DNA of 64,000 bases from Lentimicrobium saccharophilum (lineage in GTDB: Bacteria; Bacteroidota; Bacteroidia; Bacteroidales; Lentimicrobiaceae), in contig NZ_DF968182.1 of NCBI RefSeq assembly GCF_001192835.1, forward strand, positions 380,349 through 444,348. The letters run 5' to 3'. This document shows positions 8,151 to 16,379 of this stretch, one piece after another. Both the position numbers and the translations under genes were made by a program. The notes under the pieces are model-generated. The model made no database searches and had not been told where the DNA came from. It saw only the letters and a program-made list of their open reading frames with translations. Each line of letters starts with the position of its first letter. Within the stretch, counting starts at the first letter, position 1.

Positions 8151-9206
8151 TTAAAGTTCCCCGTTTACTGAGTAATTTTCAAATTCGCTGCGGTCAACTA
8201 TCATATCCCAGGCGTACCGGATAAAAAGTTTACCCACTTCGTAGCTTGTATATGGCCCGACCTTCTCGCCAAGGGCCAGCCTGGTGAGCGCTTCAGGGAT
8301 ATTCTGGCCAACACCGACCGCCAGGTAAACCCAGGCCGGAATTCTTGGGTTGATTTCCATCAGAAAATACCGCCCGTCGTTTGATTTCATCATTTCCAGC
8401 TCAAATCCCCCTCTCCATCCCGTTGATTCAACAAAACGGCGGGTCAGGCCCAGCAGGTTCTCATCGTCAATACTGATGCCGGCCCAGGCTTTTCCTTTAT
8501 CCGTGATGTATTGCTTACGCATGGGCACTGCAGCGATGGTATTCCCCCTGCCATCGCCAAGTCCGGTTACATTGTATTCGGTTCCGTGCACAAACTTCTG
8601 GAGGATTACCGGATATCCCCATTTCGCAACAATTTTGTTAAAATAGTTGCGGGCCTGTTCCATATTATAGGCAATATAGGCGTCATACCACTTTCCTTTA
8701 ACCATCAGCGGAAAGTCCAGTTCCTTTTCATGCTTGTATATCTCAGCCTGATCAGTGATGGCTATGCCCAGGGGAACATCAATCCCGTATTTTTCCCCGA
8801 ATTTTGAAAGGTTAACCTTATGCCGTTCTTCGAATTGCTCAAATGTGGGCAAAAACATATGGATGCCCATCTGCTTAAGCTTTGGCTCAAGTTTCATAAA
8901 GGAATAAAGCTCAGCGTCGAAGTTTGGAATGATTACATCGATGTTTTCCCGGCTGTGAATATAGGTCAGTCGTTCCATCAGCTCATCCGTTCCGGCGGTG
9001 GGATATGGAATCTGGTAGGTACGGTGGGTGAGGTTGGGCATATAGATGCCTGGCTCCAGCGATTCATATGCGAGTCCGATGATCCGGGCTTCAAAGGATG
9101 CAGCTTCGAGCAGTCCCCTGATCACGGCAACGCCCGGGCCGGGACTGTCGATGGCGTTCAGACCGGTAACTGCAATGGTATAGCAGGGCTTATTCATCCT
9201 TATCAA
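8151..9206 (-). CDS. ATP-grasp carboxylate-amine ligase-like protein
   Basis: A 351-residue protein with the ATP-grasp fold related to carbamoyl-phosphate synthase and amino acid ligases. The N-terminal part (TIAVTGLNAIDSPGPGVAVIRGLLEA) is a Rossmann-like pre-ATP-grasp domain. PLMVKGKWYDAYIAYN and ILQKFVHGTEYNVTGLGD form the ATP-binding lid, and FELEMMKSNDGRYFLMEINPR carries the Mg-binding E..N at the end of the fold. Such enzymes activate a carboxylate as acyl phosphate and join it to an amine or thiol. Its start overlaps the end of the longer reading of the PqqD gene, and it precedes the decarboxylase by 11 bp, so the three act together. BtrJ, the ATP-grasp ligase that charges a carrier in butirosin synthesis, is a useful precedent. 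The substrate is unknown. Confidence 0.85.
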   Translation of the reverse strand: MIRMNKPCYTIAVTGLNAIDSPGPGVAVIRGLLEAASFEARIIGLAYESLEPGIYMPNLTHRTYQIPYPTAGTDELMERLTYIHSRENIDVIIPNFDAELYSFMKLEPKLKQMGIHMFLPTFEQFEERHKVNLSKFGEKYGIDVPLGIAITDQAEIYKHEKELDFPLMVKGKWYDAYIAYNMEQARNYFNKIVAKWGYPVILQKFVHGTEYNVTGLGDGRGNTIAAVPMRKQYITDKGKAWAGISIDDENLLGLTRRFVESTGWRGGFELEMMKSNDGRYFLMEINPRIPAWVYLAVGVGQNIPEALTRLALGEKVGPYTSYEVGKLFIRYAWDMIVDRSEFENYSVNGEL

Positions 9207-9438
9207 GAAGTTGGTACATTTTCATTATTCCGGCGAATTCATGCAGATCTTTCTCAAAACTGTTCCGCTCAACCGCATAGTTTCCGGTAATTTCGTCAAT
9301 AATCTGTTCCCGGGTAAAACCCTGGCGAAGCAGGTTGATGATTTCGGCTCCGACAGGATTCACGGTAAATGATTCCCCTGTGGAAGGGTTGAAAAGAAAC
9401 CCGGTGTCGCTGACGGCAATCTGATGTTTGATTTTCAT
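9190..9438 (-). CDS. PqqD-family peptide-binding (RRE-like) protein
   Basis: A small protein of 82 residues from the ATG at 9438, containing GFLFNPSTGESFTVNPVGAE, then LLRQGFTREQIIDEI and FEKDLHEFAGIM. This is the PqqD winged-helix pattern (also called RRE) that binds leader peptides or partner tails in PQQ, lasso and other peptide pathways. A longer in-frame start at 9489 adds 17 residues with no domain similarity; I prefer 9438 because the domain begins there and an imperfect -7 box (TTACTTTG, 9468-9475 minus) lies between the two starts. It overlaps the ATP-grasp start by 17 bp. No obvious short precursor peptide was seen nearby. Confidence 0.8.
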   Translation of the reverse strand: MKIKHQIAVSDTGFLFNPSTGESFTVNPVGAEIINLLRQGFTREQIIDEITGNYAVERNSFEKDLHEFAGIMKMYQLLDKDE

Positions 9439-9579
9439 AACCTTTTCAATGGTTTTACATTGTATGACAAAGTAACGCAATAACAACATTCTGTGGTTTA
9501 TACAATTCTGCGAAAAGCGTATAAGATTTTATTGCCTTCCGCAAACCGGACCTGTGTGGGGGAGTTGAAGTTTTTATAA

Positions 9580-10188
9580 TTACTCCTTTTTCGGGTGTGC
9601 GGGAACTGACTGAGGTCCGATCAGATCAACCGGTGTCCGGGAATAACCACCTTTTTTATATTCAGTGACCGATATTCCTGTCACCTGCCTGAACTGTGCC
9701 GAAAGGTACTGTACTGAACTGTAGCCAAGCTGAACAGCGATCTCGCTCAGGGTGTATTCGTCGTATTCGATCAGTTCCTTCACTTTTTCGATTTTATGGA
9801 GTATGATGAATTTTTCGAGGGTAATATGCTCATACCTTGAAAAAAGGTTGGTAAGGTAAGCATAGGAAAGCCCCAGCCTTTCTACCAGGTAATCGGAATT
9901 TCTGATCATTGAATTCACATTTCCCGCTTTGTGAACCAGTTCAATTACCGCAAGTTTTATTTTTTCCACAATCTGATGCTCCCGGCTGAAAATGGGCTCA
10001 AATCCATGGGCTGCAAGTAGTTCTGAATAAAACTCCTTATTGTGCAGCAGCGGATCATACATGATTTCCACTTCTCCGGGTTTGATATTAAGAATTGTGG
10101 CCCCCTCCTTTTCAAGAAGTTGCCTGATCACCACAAAACAGCAACTGCAAATCATGTTTCGCGGGTAAAGGACAGTTGTTTTCTGCAT
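9580..10188 (-). CDS. AraC-family transcription regulator with HMA-like N-terminus
   Basis: A 202-residue regulator. Residues 1-70 resemble a heavy-metal-associated/ferredoxin-like fold with a cysteine-rich motif (ICSCCFVVI, residues 13-21) followed by GEVEIMYDP. Residues 105-185 hold the two helix-turn-helix motifs of AraC: LGLSYAYLTNLFSRYEHITLEKFI and YTLSEIAVQLGYSSVQYLSAQFRQVTGIS. This domain pairing is known in Bacteroidota, where the N-terminus is thought to sense metals or thiol chemistry. It lies 141 bp upstream of pqqD on the same strand, so it may control that cluster; the CzcA pump is 8 kb away in another transcript. Which genes it regulates is inferred from position only. Confidence 0.85.
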   Translation of the reverse strand: MQKTTVLYPRNMICSCCFVVIRQLLEKEGATILNIKPGEVEIMYDPLLHNKEFYSELLAAHGFEPIFSREHQIVEKIKLAVIELVHKAGNVNSMIRNSDYLVERLGLSYAYLTNLFSRYEHITLEKFIILHKIEKVKELIEYDEYTLSEIAVQLGYSSVQYLSAQFRQVTGISVTEYKKGGYSRTPVDLIGPQSVPAHPKKE

Positions 10189-10833
10189 CTTGTGAAACTC
10201 AGGATTTATCTGGCCAATTAAATCGTTCTCAAAATCTGACGCGTTTTTCAGTTAGTTATCCGGTTGGTTCTGCGCGTACCCCGAAGTTGTAACCTGTTGC
10301 CTCATTCTTTTTTTGCCGGCATCCACAATGCATTATATGAGGTCATTCGAAATGCTTATAGTAACAGATGATGATCAGATAATTGAATGTGCATGTTTGC
10401 ATATTTGTTTGACACGAAACTTTTCAATTTCCTGCGATCAGTGTAATAAACTGAACTTAATGTGATCGCAGATAAAGAGCGCTCTGTTAACCTGTTTGTA
10501 TTCAACATTCAAGACCCCGGTAATCAATTCTTCCGGTCTTTGCCTGCGACGGATAACCGGCATGAAGTATTCATTGATCCGCACAATTATCTGAATTTGG
10601 TCAAAGCGGTTGTAATCAACAATAAATTGGTAAAATTGCAGTTTAATAGTTCAGGTTTTATTACTGACTTCCAAAACGGGGAAGTGTTAAACCGAACTGA
10701 TTGATTTGTATTGTGAAATTAATGAAAGTACGGGGTTTGTGAAACAAAGTTCTGTCTTTTTTCTTTAATAAAAGGTTTAATGTAATTAGCAGGCCGGTGT
10801 TTCAGCAGGTCAAAAAAATTAAATTATCAACGA
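10189..10833. other. Intergenic region between AraC regulator and porZ
   Basis: 645 bp between divergent genes. A short open frame at 10462-10704 (80 codons) has no recognisable domain, no clear promoter and reads like non-coding sequence, so it is not called. The region must hold the promoters of both flanking genes, but I could not find a clear TTG-N19-21-TAnnTTTG pair. No tRNA, repeat or strong hairpin was seen. Confidence 0.5.
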
Positions 10834-13167
10834 ATGAGAAAGTCTGTATTCTTTTTATTTTTTGTTTTTCAGGCATTGGTTTTTCTCCCGTTCTCCGGAT
10901 GGTCTCAGGAAATCGGCATCGGACAATGGCGTGACCACCTGCCATATCGCAAGGTAATAGCAGTAGCCGAAGGCGATGGCAGGATTTATGCGGCCACCCC
11001 TTACAGCCTTTTTTATTACGATATCAATGACAACAGCCTTAACCGTCTGAGCAAGAATAACGGCCTGAGCGATGTCGGAATCAGCAGCATTAAATACAAT
11101 GATGATTTAAAGGCACTGGTCATCGCCTATACCAATGCAAACATTGACCTGCTGAAAGACGGAAATATCATCAATTTGTCGGATATCAAGCGTAAGCCCA
11201 TTCTGGGAAATAAAACCATCAACCGCATTGTTTTCATTGGCAAGCGGGCTTATCTGGCCTGCGGGTTCGGGATTGTGGTACTCGATATTGAAAAGGAGGA
11301 ATTTCCGGAGCCCATCTATTATATCGGAAGTCAGGGCAGGGCCATCAATATCAACGACATTACCTATAATCCGGTGGATTCGCTGATTTATGCAGCGACC
11401 GATGAAGGAATCTTCCGGGCCTCGTTTTATGGCTCAAACCTGGCAAATTTTGCGGAATGGACGCGCGAGAGTTCATTTGTTCTCCCCTCGGCTCCTTACA
11501 ATCATATTGCAGCTTTTAACAACAGGATTTATACGAACAAGAAGGGACCTGCTTATTCAACCGATGCCATGTTTGTAAAGATCGACGGTACCTGGGAGCC
11601 CTTCCAGGCAAATAACACATCCAACCGGTCCAGCCTGGAGGTCCATTATAATCGTCTTTTGGTGTGTAACAACCTTGCGGTTGAAATTTTCATGCCCGAC
11701 GGTTCGCTGGAACACAAACTCTATACCTATAACCCGGGCAACATTTTCCCAAAAGATGCAATTCTTGATAAAAATAATAACGTGTGGATAGGTGATGAAT
11801 TTGAGGGTTTGGTGAAAATTTCAGATTTTAATTCAGCTGAACGCTTTCTTCCCGATGGCCCTGATTTTCCTGATGTTTATTCAATGGCCGCCGGGAAGAG
11901 TGATGTGTGGATTGTTCCGGGAGGTCGAAATTCTGCCTTCGCGGCGATATACCGTCAGGCCCGGTTTGCCGGTTTTGTCGACGGGAAATGGAAAACCACA
12001 GATCAGAAAACGGATGCTTTCCTGAGTGATATGCGCGATGTTTTATCGGTTGCCGTTGATCCGTCAAACAACAAAAGGGTCTATTTCGGCACCTGGGGCT
12101 ACGGGCTGATGGAGTATGTGAACGAAGAGTTTTCGCAGCTCTATACCAGTGAGAACAGCAGTCTTGAAGGTACTGCCTATGAAAGTACATGGTATGGCAT
12201 TGGCGGGCTGGCTTTCGATGATCAGAATAACCTGTGGGTTACCAATTCAAGCGCCTCTTCTGTCTTATCTGTCAGGAAGAACAGCGGAGACTGGAAATCA
12301 TTTAACCTTGGCTCTGTGGCAACCGGGGTGGATATAGGGAAGGTTATGGTGGACAAATCAGGTCAGAAATGGCTGATGCCGCGCGATCATGCACTGATCG
12401 TTTTTAATGATAACAACACCCTGGATGACCCCACGGATGACAAGGCAAAGAGACTTACTTCCGTCGCCGGCAATGGAAGTCTGCCCGGCTCGTTTATACT
12501 GAGTATGGCAGTCGACCGCGAAGGTCTCGTGTGGGTCGGTTCCAATGAAGGCGTGGCGGTATTCTATTCACCGGCCAACATTTTCAGCGGCCAGAATTTT
12601 GATGCGCAGCGCATCCTGATAGAACAGGACGGATACGGTCAGTATCTGCTTGAAGCCGAAGCGGTGACCGCCATCGCCGTTGACGGTTCAAACCGGAAGT
12701 GGTTCGGTACCGACCGGGCGGGCGTTTTCCTGATGTCGGCCGACGGCACCAAGGAAATCCTGCACTTCACTGAAGAAAACAGCCCTTTGCTCAGCAATTC
12801 CATTACCGATATCACCATCAACGAGTCTGGAGAGGTCTTTATCGGCACGTCGCAGGGCGTAATCTCCTACAGAAGTGAATCCGTAACGCCCACACAGGAC
12901 CTGAAAGAGGTGGTGGTATTTCCGAATCCGGTGCGCGAAAGCTACGAGGGGGCCATTGCCATCCGTGGCCTTGTTGAGAACTCCAGCGTGAAGATTACCG
13001 ATATCAGCGGGAATCTGGTATATACAACGTTGAGTGAAGGCGGACAGGCGCTCTGGAACGGACGCAATTTTAACGGCGACCGGGTTCAGACGGGGGTTTA
13101 TCTGGTTTATGTCACCAACAGTGATGGATCCAAAACCACGGTGACCAAAATCATGTTTGTTAACTGA
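10834..13167 (+). CDS. porZ: T9SS component PorZ (two-component-propeller repeats, type A sorting domain)
   Basis: A 777-residue secreted surface protein. PorZ is part of the T9SS attachment complex, where in Porphyromonas gingivalis it delivers anionic LPS so that cargo can be anchored. After a signal peptide (residues 1-25, ending GWSQE) come many propeller blades with repeats such as RIYAATPYSLFYYDINDN, NNVWIGDEFEGLVKIS, LVWVGSNEGVAVF and RKWFGTDRAGVFLM, giving two beta-propellers. The C-terminal 80 residues (VVVFPNPVRESYEGA to VTKIMFVN) are a T9SS type A sorting domain. Length (783 residues in P. gingivalis) and the recO gene immediately downstream match porZ in other Bacteroidota. The ATG at 10834 begins directly with the signal peptide. 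A weak GC hairpin with a short T-run follows at about 13207-13228. Confidence 0.9.
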   Translation: MRKSVFFLFFVFQALVFLPFSGWSQEIGIGQWRDHLPYRKVIAVAEGDGRIYAATPYSLFYYDINDNSLNRLSKNNGLSDVGISSIKYNDDLKALVIAYTNANIDLLKDGNIINLSDIKRKPILGNKTINRIVFIGKRAYLACGFGIVVLDIEKEEFPEPIYYIGSQGRAININDITYNPVDSLIYAATDEGIFRASFYGSNLANFAEWTRESSFVLPSAPYNHIAAFNNRIYTNKKGPAYSTDAMFVKIDGTWEPFQANNTSNRSSLEVHYNRLLVCNNLAVEIFMPDGSLEHKLYTYNPGNIFPKDAILDKNNNVWIGDEFEGLVKISDFNSAERFLPDGPDFPDVYSMAAGKSDVWIVPGGRNSAFAAIYRQARFAGFVDGKWKTTDQKTDAFLSDMRDVLSVAVDPSNNKRVYFGTWGYGLMEYVNEEFSQLYTSENSSLEGTAYESTWYGIGGLAFDDQNNLWVTNSSASSVLSVRKNSGDWKSFNLGSVATGVDIGKVMVDKSGQKWLMPRDHALIVFNDNNTLDDPTDDKAKRLTSVAGNGSLPGSFILSMAVDREGLVWVGSNEGVAVFYSPANIFSGQNFDAQRILIEQDGYGQYLLEAEAVTAIAVDGSNRKWFGTDRAGVFLMSADGTKEILHFTEENSPLLSNSITDITINESGEVFIGTSQGVISYRSESVTPTQDLKEVVVFPNPVRESYEGAIAIRGLVENSSVKITDISGNLVYTTLSEGGQALWNGRNFNGDRVQTGVYLVYVTNSDGSKTTVTKIMFVN

Positions 13168-13243
13168 AGCGTCGCGTTTTTAATTTTCATTGATACGGGT
13201 GTTTCAGGCCGGTCCTGAGCCGGTTTTCAGTCATTATAATCCG

Positions 13244-13251
13244 TATTTTTG
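13244..13251 (+). promoter_or_regulatory. Predicted -7 box of recO (near-leaderless)
   Basis: TATTTTTG matches TAnnTTTG exactly and ends 4 bp before the recO ATG at 13256. Transcription would start at or just after the start codon, giving a leaderless or nearly leaderless mRNA. Confidence 0.4.
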
Positions 13252-13255
13252 ACCC

Positions 13256-13981
13256 ATGCTGATTTCAACGCATGGCATTGTATTTCACACCACCCGGTAT
13301 GCCGATTCAGGGGCTGTAGTGAAAATTTATACCGAAAAATTCGGGTTGCAGTCATTTTTGGTAAAAGGCCTTTTCAGTCGCAATTCAAAGCTGAAAGCCG
13401 CTCTTTTCGGTCACCTCAGCATATTGGATCTGGTGATTGACCGCCACGAGCACAGAAACCTGCATTATATCCGCGAAGCCGGCATTTATATCCCGCTTCA
13501 GCGGTTGCAGGATGATATGTCGCGAAGTTCCCTGGTGCTGTTTATCAATGAACTGCTCTACAAATGCATCAGGGAAGAGGAGCCCAATCCCGCCTTGTTC
13601 AGTTATCTGGTGACCGTGCTGCAACTGCTCAACGAACCGGGAATTTCCCTGCATTCATTCCATTTGCTGTTTATGCTGCGGCTTACCCGTTTTCTGGGGT
13701 TCAGCCCCAGATTTGCCAAAGCAGGTTCAGGTGAATTTTTCGATATGGAAGAAGGGCTGTTTCTGGATTCGGAACCCATGCACCGGTACTTTATTTCCGG
13801 GCCACCGGCCGAAGCCCTCGAACGGCTTCAATTGATGGAATTTCATGACCTGCATGACTTTGAAATTTCCAGGTCAGTGCGCGATACCCTGCTCGACCGG
13901 CTGATAGATTATTACCGTCTGCATATTCCCGATCTGGGTGAAATGAAATCGGTAAAGGTGTTGCAGGAAATTCTCGGATAG
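13256..13981 (+). CDS. recO: DNA repair protein RecO
   Basis: A 241-residue RecO, the recombination mediator that helps RecR load RecA on SSB-coated single-stranded DNA. The N-terminal OB fold begins MLISTHGIVFHTTRYADSGA, the usual RecO opening (THGIVL..KY.E). Helical RecO C-terminal segments follow (LFSYLVTVLQLLNEPG, FHLLFMLRLTRFLGFSP). The four zinc cysteines of some RecO proteins are absent, as in many Bacteroidota. It lies 88 bp after porZ with its own predicted -7 box, so it can be made independently of porZ. Confidence 0.93.
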   Translation: MLISTHGIVFHTTRYADSGAVVKIYTEKFGLQSFLVKGLFSRNSKLKAALFGHLSILDLVIDRHEHRNLHYIREAGIYIPLQRLQDDMSRSSLVLFINELLYKCIREEEPNPALFSYLVTVLQLLNEPGISLHSFHLLFMLRLTRFLGFSPRFAKAGSGEFFDMEEGLFLDSEPMHRYFISGPPAEALERLQLMEFHDLHDFEISRSVRDTLLDRLIDYYRLHIPDLGEMKSVKVLQEILG

Positions 13982-14200
13982 CATTTAAGATGAGTCTGAT
14001 ATTCAGATATATGATTAAATTAGTTTTGATTAAGTGTTTTAAATCCGGATAGCAGACTTTCAGGTAAGAAGCTGAATGTGATCATTGAAGAAATGAAAAT
14101 GATCAGAAAACCGGAAATGTTGCGATGCACCTGCATTGAAATCAGGCAATTCTCCTTAATTAAACATAAATGCATAATATAGCATTCTTAATCCACATTC

Positions 14201-14471
14201 GACCCCTCCGGGGTCGGAGAATTCAAAACGCATAACAAGTTCTACAAACATATGACCCCGCTGGGGTCAAATAAATATTCTGATCTGAAATTGATATTAC
14301 ATTCGATCCGGGTCAGGCAGGTAGAATGCGCTTCGGGCATTTTCCTTCATTTTGCTTCAGAACCCACTCCGAAGGTCAAACGCATAATTATGTACCAAAA
14401 TAATGACTCCGGAGGAGTCAGATGTTTATAGAAAAGAATCAGCCACGAAAAATCACGACCCCGGAGGGGTC
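14201..14471. repeat. Array of GACCCC-N3-GGGGTC palindromes (REP-like)
   Basis: Perfect or near-perfect 15-bp palindromes lie at 14201-14215 (GACCCCTCCGGGGTC), 14254-14268 (GACCCCGCTGGGGTC), 14405-14419 (GACTCCGGAGGAGTC) and 14457-14471 (GACCCCGGAGGGGTC). Decayed copies are near 14304-14314 and 14362-14376. Spacing is about 43-57 bp. The segments between them also share words, for example ACGCATAA, found before the 14254 and 14405 cores. It looks like a decayed tandem array whose cores can form hairpins in RNA or DNA. Similar GACCCC/GGGGTC elements are, to my knowledge, scattered in many Bacteroidota genomes. Confidence 0.7.
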
Positions 14472-14580
14472 GCATGATTACTGTTGTTATTCTTGATTTA
14501 CTTATAAAAATCAGGTGCATGTTATCCGGCATTATAGTCTGGTATACTGCTGACCTGTCAAAAAGAATGTAACAAAGTTT

Positions 14581-14663
14581 TCTCACCCTGTTCGGGATGA
14601 CAAATAATCAGTTCTTCAGATAGCTTCGTCATTCTGAACCCGGTAATCGGGTGAGGAATCATC
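14581..14663. repeat. Inverted pair of GTCATTCTGAAC-type repeats
   Basis: The plus strand at 14627-14660 reads CGTCATTCTGAACCCGGT then AATCGGGTGAGGAATC. The reverse complement of 14581-14602 reads GTCATCCCGAACAGGGTGAG, a shorter relative of the same unit. The two face each other about 25 bp apart. This sequence type is a common interspersed element in bacterial intergenic DNA. Confidence 0.5.
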
Positions 14664-14759
14664 AAATATTTAAAAGGGTACTAATGATATTTATACAGAA
14701 GTCGGTTAAACTGGCTATATCATCTTATTTCCAACAACATGAAATGCCGGACTAATCAT

Positions 14760-16268
14760 TTAAACCTTCCGGTACAACCGGAAGAACTGGTTTCGCCAGA
14801 TCAGTTCAATCTCCCTCCGGTTCGTTCTGATGTAGTTCTCCAGCGCCGGATCGGGCAATTCCGAATACAGCAGGAAATGGGTCGGGCCTATAGCCTCAAA
14901 TTGTTTATAGACTTCCACGGGGGTGCTTTCGGGCAGGTGTGCCATGCTGTTTCTTCCGGTAAACCTTGCCAGCGCCCTTGGCTTGATAAAAACGATCAGG
15001 GCATCTCCGGGCGTGATGGCATTGATCTGCTCAAAGGCATTCTGCGCATGCACGGCATAAGGGCCTTCCTGAATTACCGCCTTACGCTCCTGCAATTCCT
15101 TTAATGCCGGCATATACGTTACCAGTATCATCGCAGTCGCAAGGACTGACAGCGCAATTCCGCCCCTGCCGGGATTCATGGCACCGACCGCTGTGGCAAT
15201 ATAATTAAGTATCAGGGGCGCGAGGGGCAGCAGGAACCTGAATCCGGAATTGTGGTAGGGATAGACCAGCAGCAGTCCGAGGTATGCAAGCGTCACCCAT
15301 TCCGCTATGCCGGGGCCACGCCTGAAAGCAACGATCAGCCCGGTAAGGGCAAAGGTGACCGCCGCGGAACCGGCAATAAAACCAAACCAGAAAATCTGTG
15401 AATTAAGGCTGACAAAAAACAACCGCAACACCTCGGTATAGGTATAGAGATTCATGGCAACGGTTTCCGGCAGGCTCCCCAGCGAGAAAGTATTCAGATA
15501 GGAAGATGCGCCGGAAGCCCCGCGCATAAAAATCAGGTTCAGTAGCAGCACAATGCCCAAAGCAGCGCCAATGGACAGGGCGGGATCCACCGCAGATTTC
15601 CACAGGGACTTTATTGCTCTTTTTCTGAGGAACGCCATTATCAGATGCCAGCCTGTGTACATTGCCAGTCCGGCCGCAAGGGCGAATCCTGCCGTTTTCA
15701 CCGAAATGGCAACCCCTGTGACCACACCGGCAAGCAGCCATTTCCGACGGGATGAAAGCTGCTGCAGGTCCGGAATCATCACCAGAAACAATACAAACAG
15801 GAATGCGAAGGGGATATCGGCCATTACCTCTGCTTTCAACTCCATCACATAAGGATTATAATATACCATCAGGCTGAGGACAAGCGCCGGGATCAGTCCG
15901 AAATGCCTTTTCAGAAAGAGGACGGTGAGCAGGGCTGTTGCCAGAAGAAAAACAGAAATAAGATAATTGTAAGGCGGAATATAATTGCCGTATTTGCCTG
16001 TTATGGCTGAAATCATTAACGGGAATCCGGGAGGGTAGGCTTTCGGGCCTAGGCTTGGGTAAAATTCGTTATAAACATAGCCGGTCTGAGACATGGGATG
16101 GAAGCGGGCAATATTTTCGGCCTGGGCAAGGTATTGGGCAAAATCATCGCCCCAGTCGTGGTCGGCCCGGATATTCAGGAAAAGCAACGGCAGGAACAAC
16201 AGCAGGGCAATGGCTGCCGCAACGGATTGCCTGTTAAAGAATGCAGGGAGTTTCAATCCTGATTTCAT
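14760..16268 (-). CDS. Multi-pass membrane glycosyltransferase-like protein (GT39/ArnT-type)
   Basis: About 502 residues from the ATG at 16268. An early hydrophobic segment is followed by a short loop with ADHDWGDDFAQYLAQAENIA, then 9-11 further membrane segments and a soluble C-terminal part. The acidic pair in the first loop and the overall plan match the GT-C superfamily (dolichyl-phosphate mannosyltransferase/ArnT), which transfer sugars from lipid carriers on the outer face of the inner membrane. A longer frame back to 16370 exists, but a -7 box at 16291-16298 lies inside it, so the shorter start fits better. Its stop lies after the repeat region, convergent to recO, and it is 111 bp from the PFK gene on the same strand. 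Acceptor and sugar are unknown. Confidence 0.7.
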   Translation of the reverse strand: MKSGLKLPAFFNRQSVAAAIALLLFLPLLFLNIRADHDWGDDFAQYLAQAENIARFHPMSQTGYVYNEFYPSLGPKAYPPGFPLMISAITGKYGNYIPPYNYLISVFLLATALLTVLFLKRHFGLIPALVLSLMVYYNPYVMELKAEVMADIPFAFLFVLFLVMIPDLQQLSSRRKWLLAGVVTGVAISVKTAGFALAAGLAMYTGWHLIMAFLRKRAIKSLWKSAVDPALSIGAALGIVLLLNLIFMRGASGASSYLNTFSLGSLPETVAMNLYTYTEVLRLFFVSLNSQIFWFGFIAGSAAVTFALTGLIVAFRRGPGIAEWVTLAYLGLLLVYPYHNSGFRFLLPLAPLILNYIATAVGAMNPGRGGIALSVLATAMILVTYMPALKELQERKAVIQEGPYAVHAQNAFEQINAITPGDALIVFIKPRALARFTGRNSMAHLPESTPVEVYKQFEAIGPTHFLLYSELPDPALENYIRTNRREIELIWRNQFFRLYRKV

Positions 16269-16290
16269 GATACCCGATTTAAAGCAAAAG

Positions 16291-16320
16291 CAAAGGTAAT
16301 GAAACCTTTGTGAACTGAAA
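16291..16320 (-). promoter_or_regulatory. Predicted promoter of the GT39-like gene
   Basis: TACCTTTG (16291-16298 on the minus strand) matches TAnnTTTG and has TTT 19 bp upstream at the -33 position. It lies about 22 bp before the ATG at 16268 and supports that start. Confidence 0.4.
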
Positions 16321-16379
16321 ACCGGCGGGGCGCAATTACTCATCATCGCGCCCCGCCGGAATATAGTCACAATTATGTT

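Larger units (their letters stand above)
13982..14759. other. Non-coding region holding palindromic repeats
   Basis: 778 bp between recO and the convergent membrane protein gene. No credible coding frame is present. It contains the palindrome array at 14201-14471 and the inverted repeat pair at 14581-14663, described separately. The first 200 bp shows nothing recognisable. Confidence 0.6.

Noticed and set aside
10462-10704. 80-codon open frame before porZ
   Set aside because: No domain, no promoter, residue pattern unlike protein; in the gap that must hold promoters for both flanking genes.
14201-14471. CRISPR array
   Set aside because: Units are palindromic cores with related linkers, spacing varies from 43 to 57 bp, and no cas genes are near.
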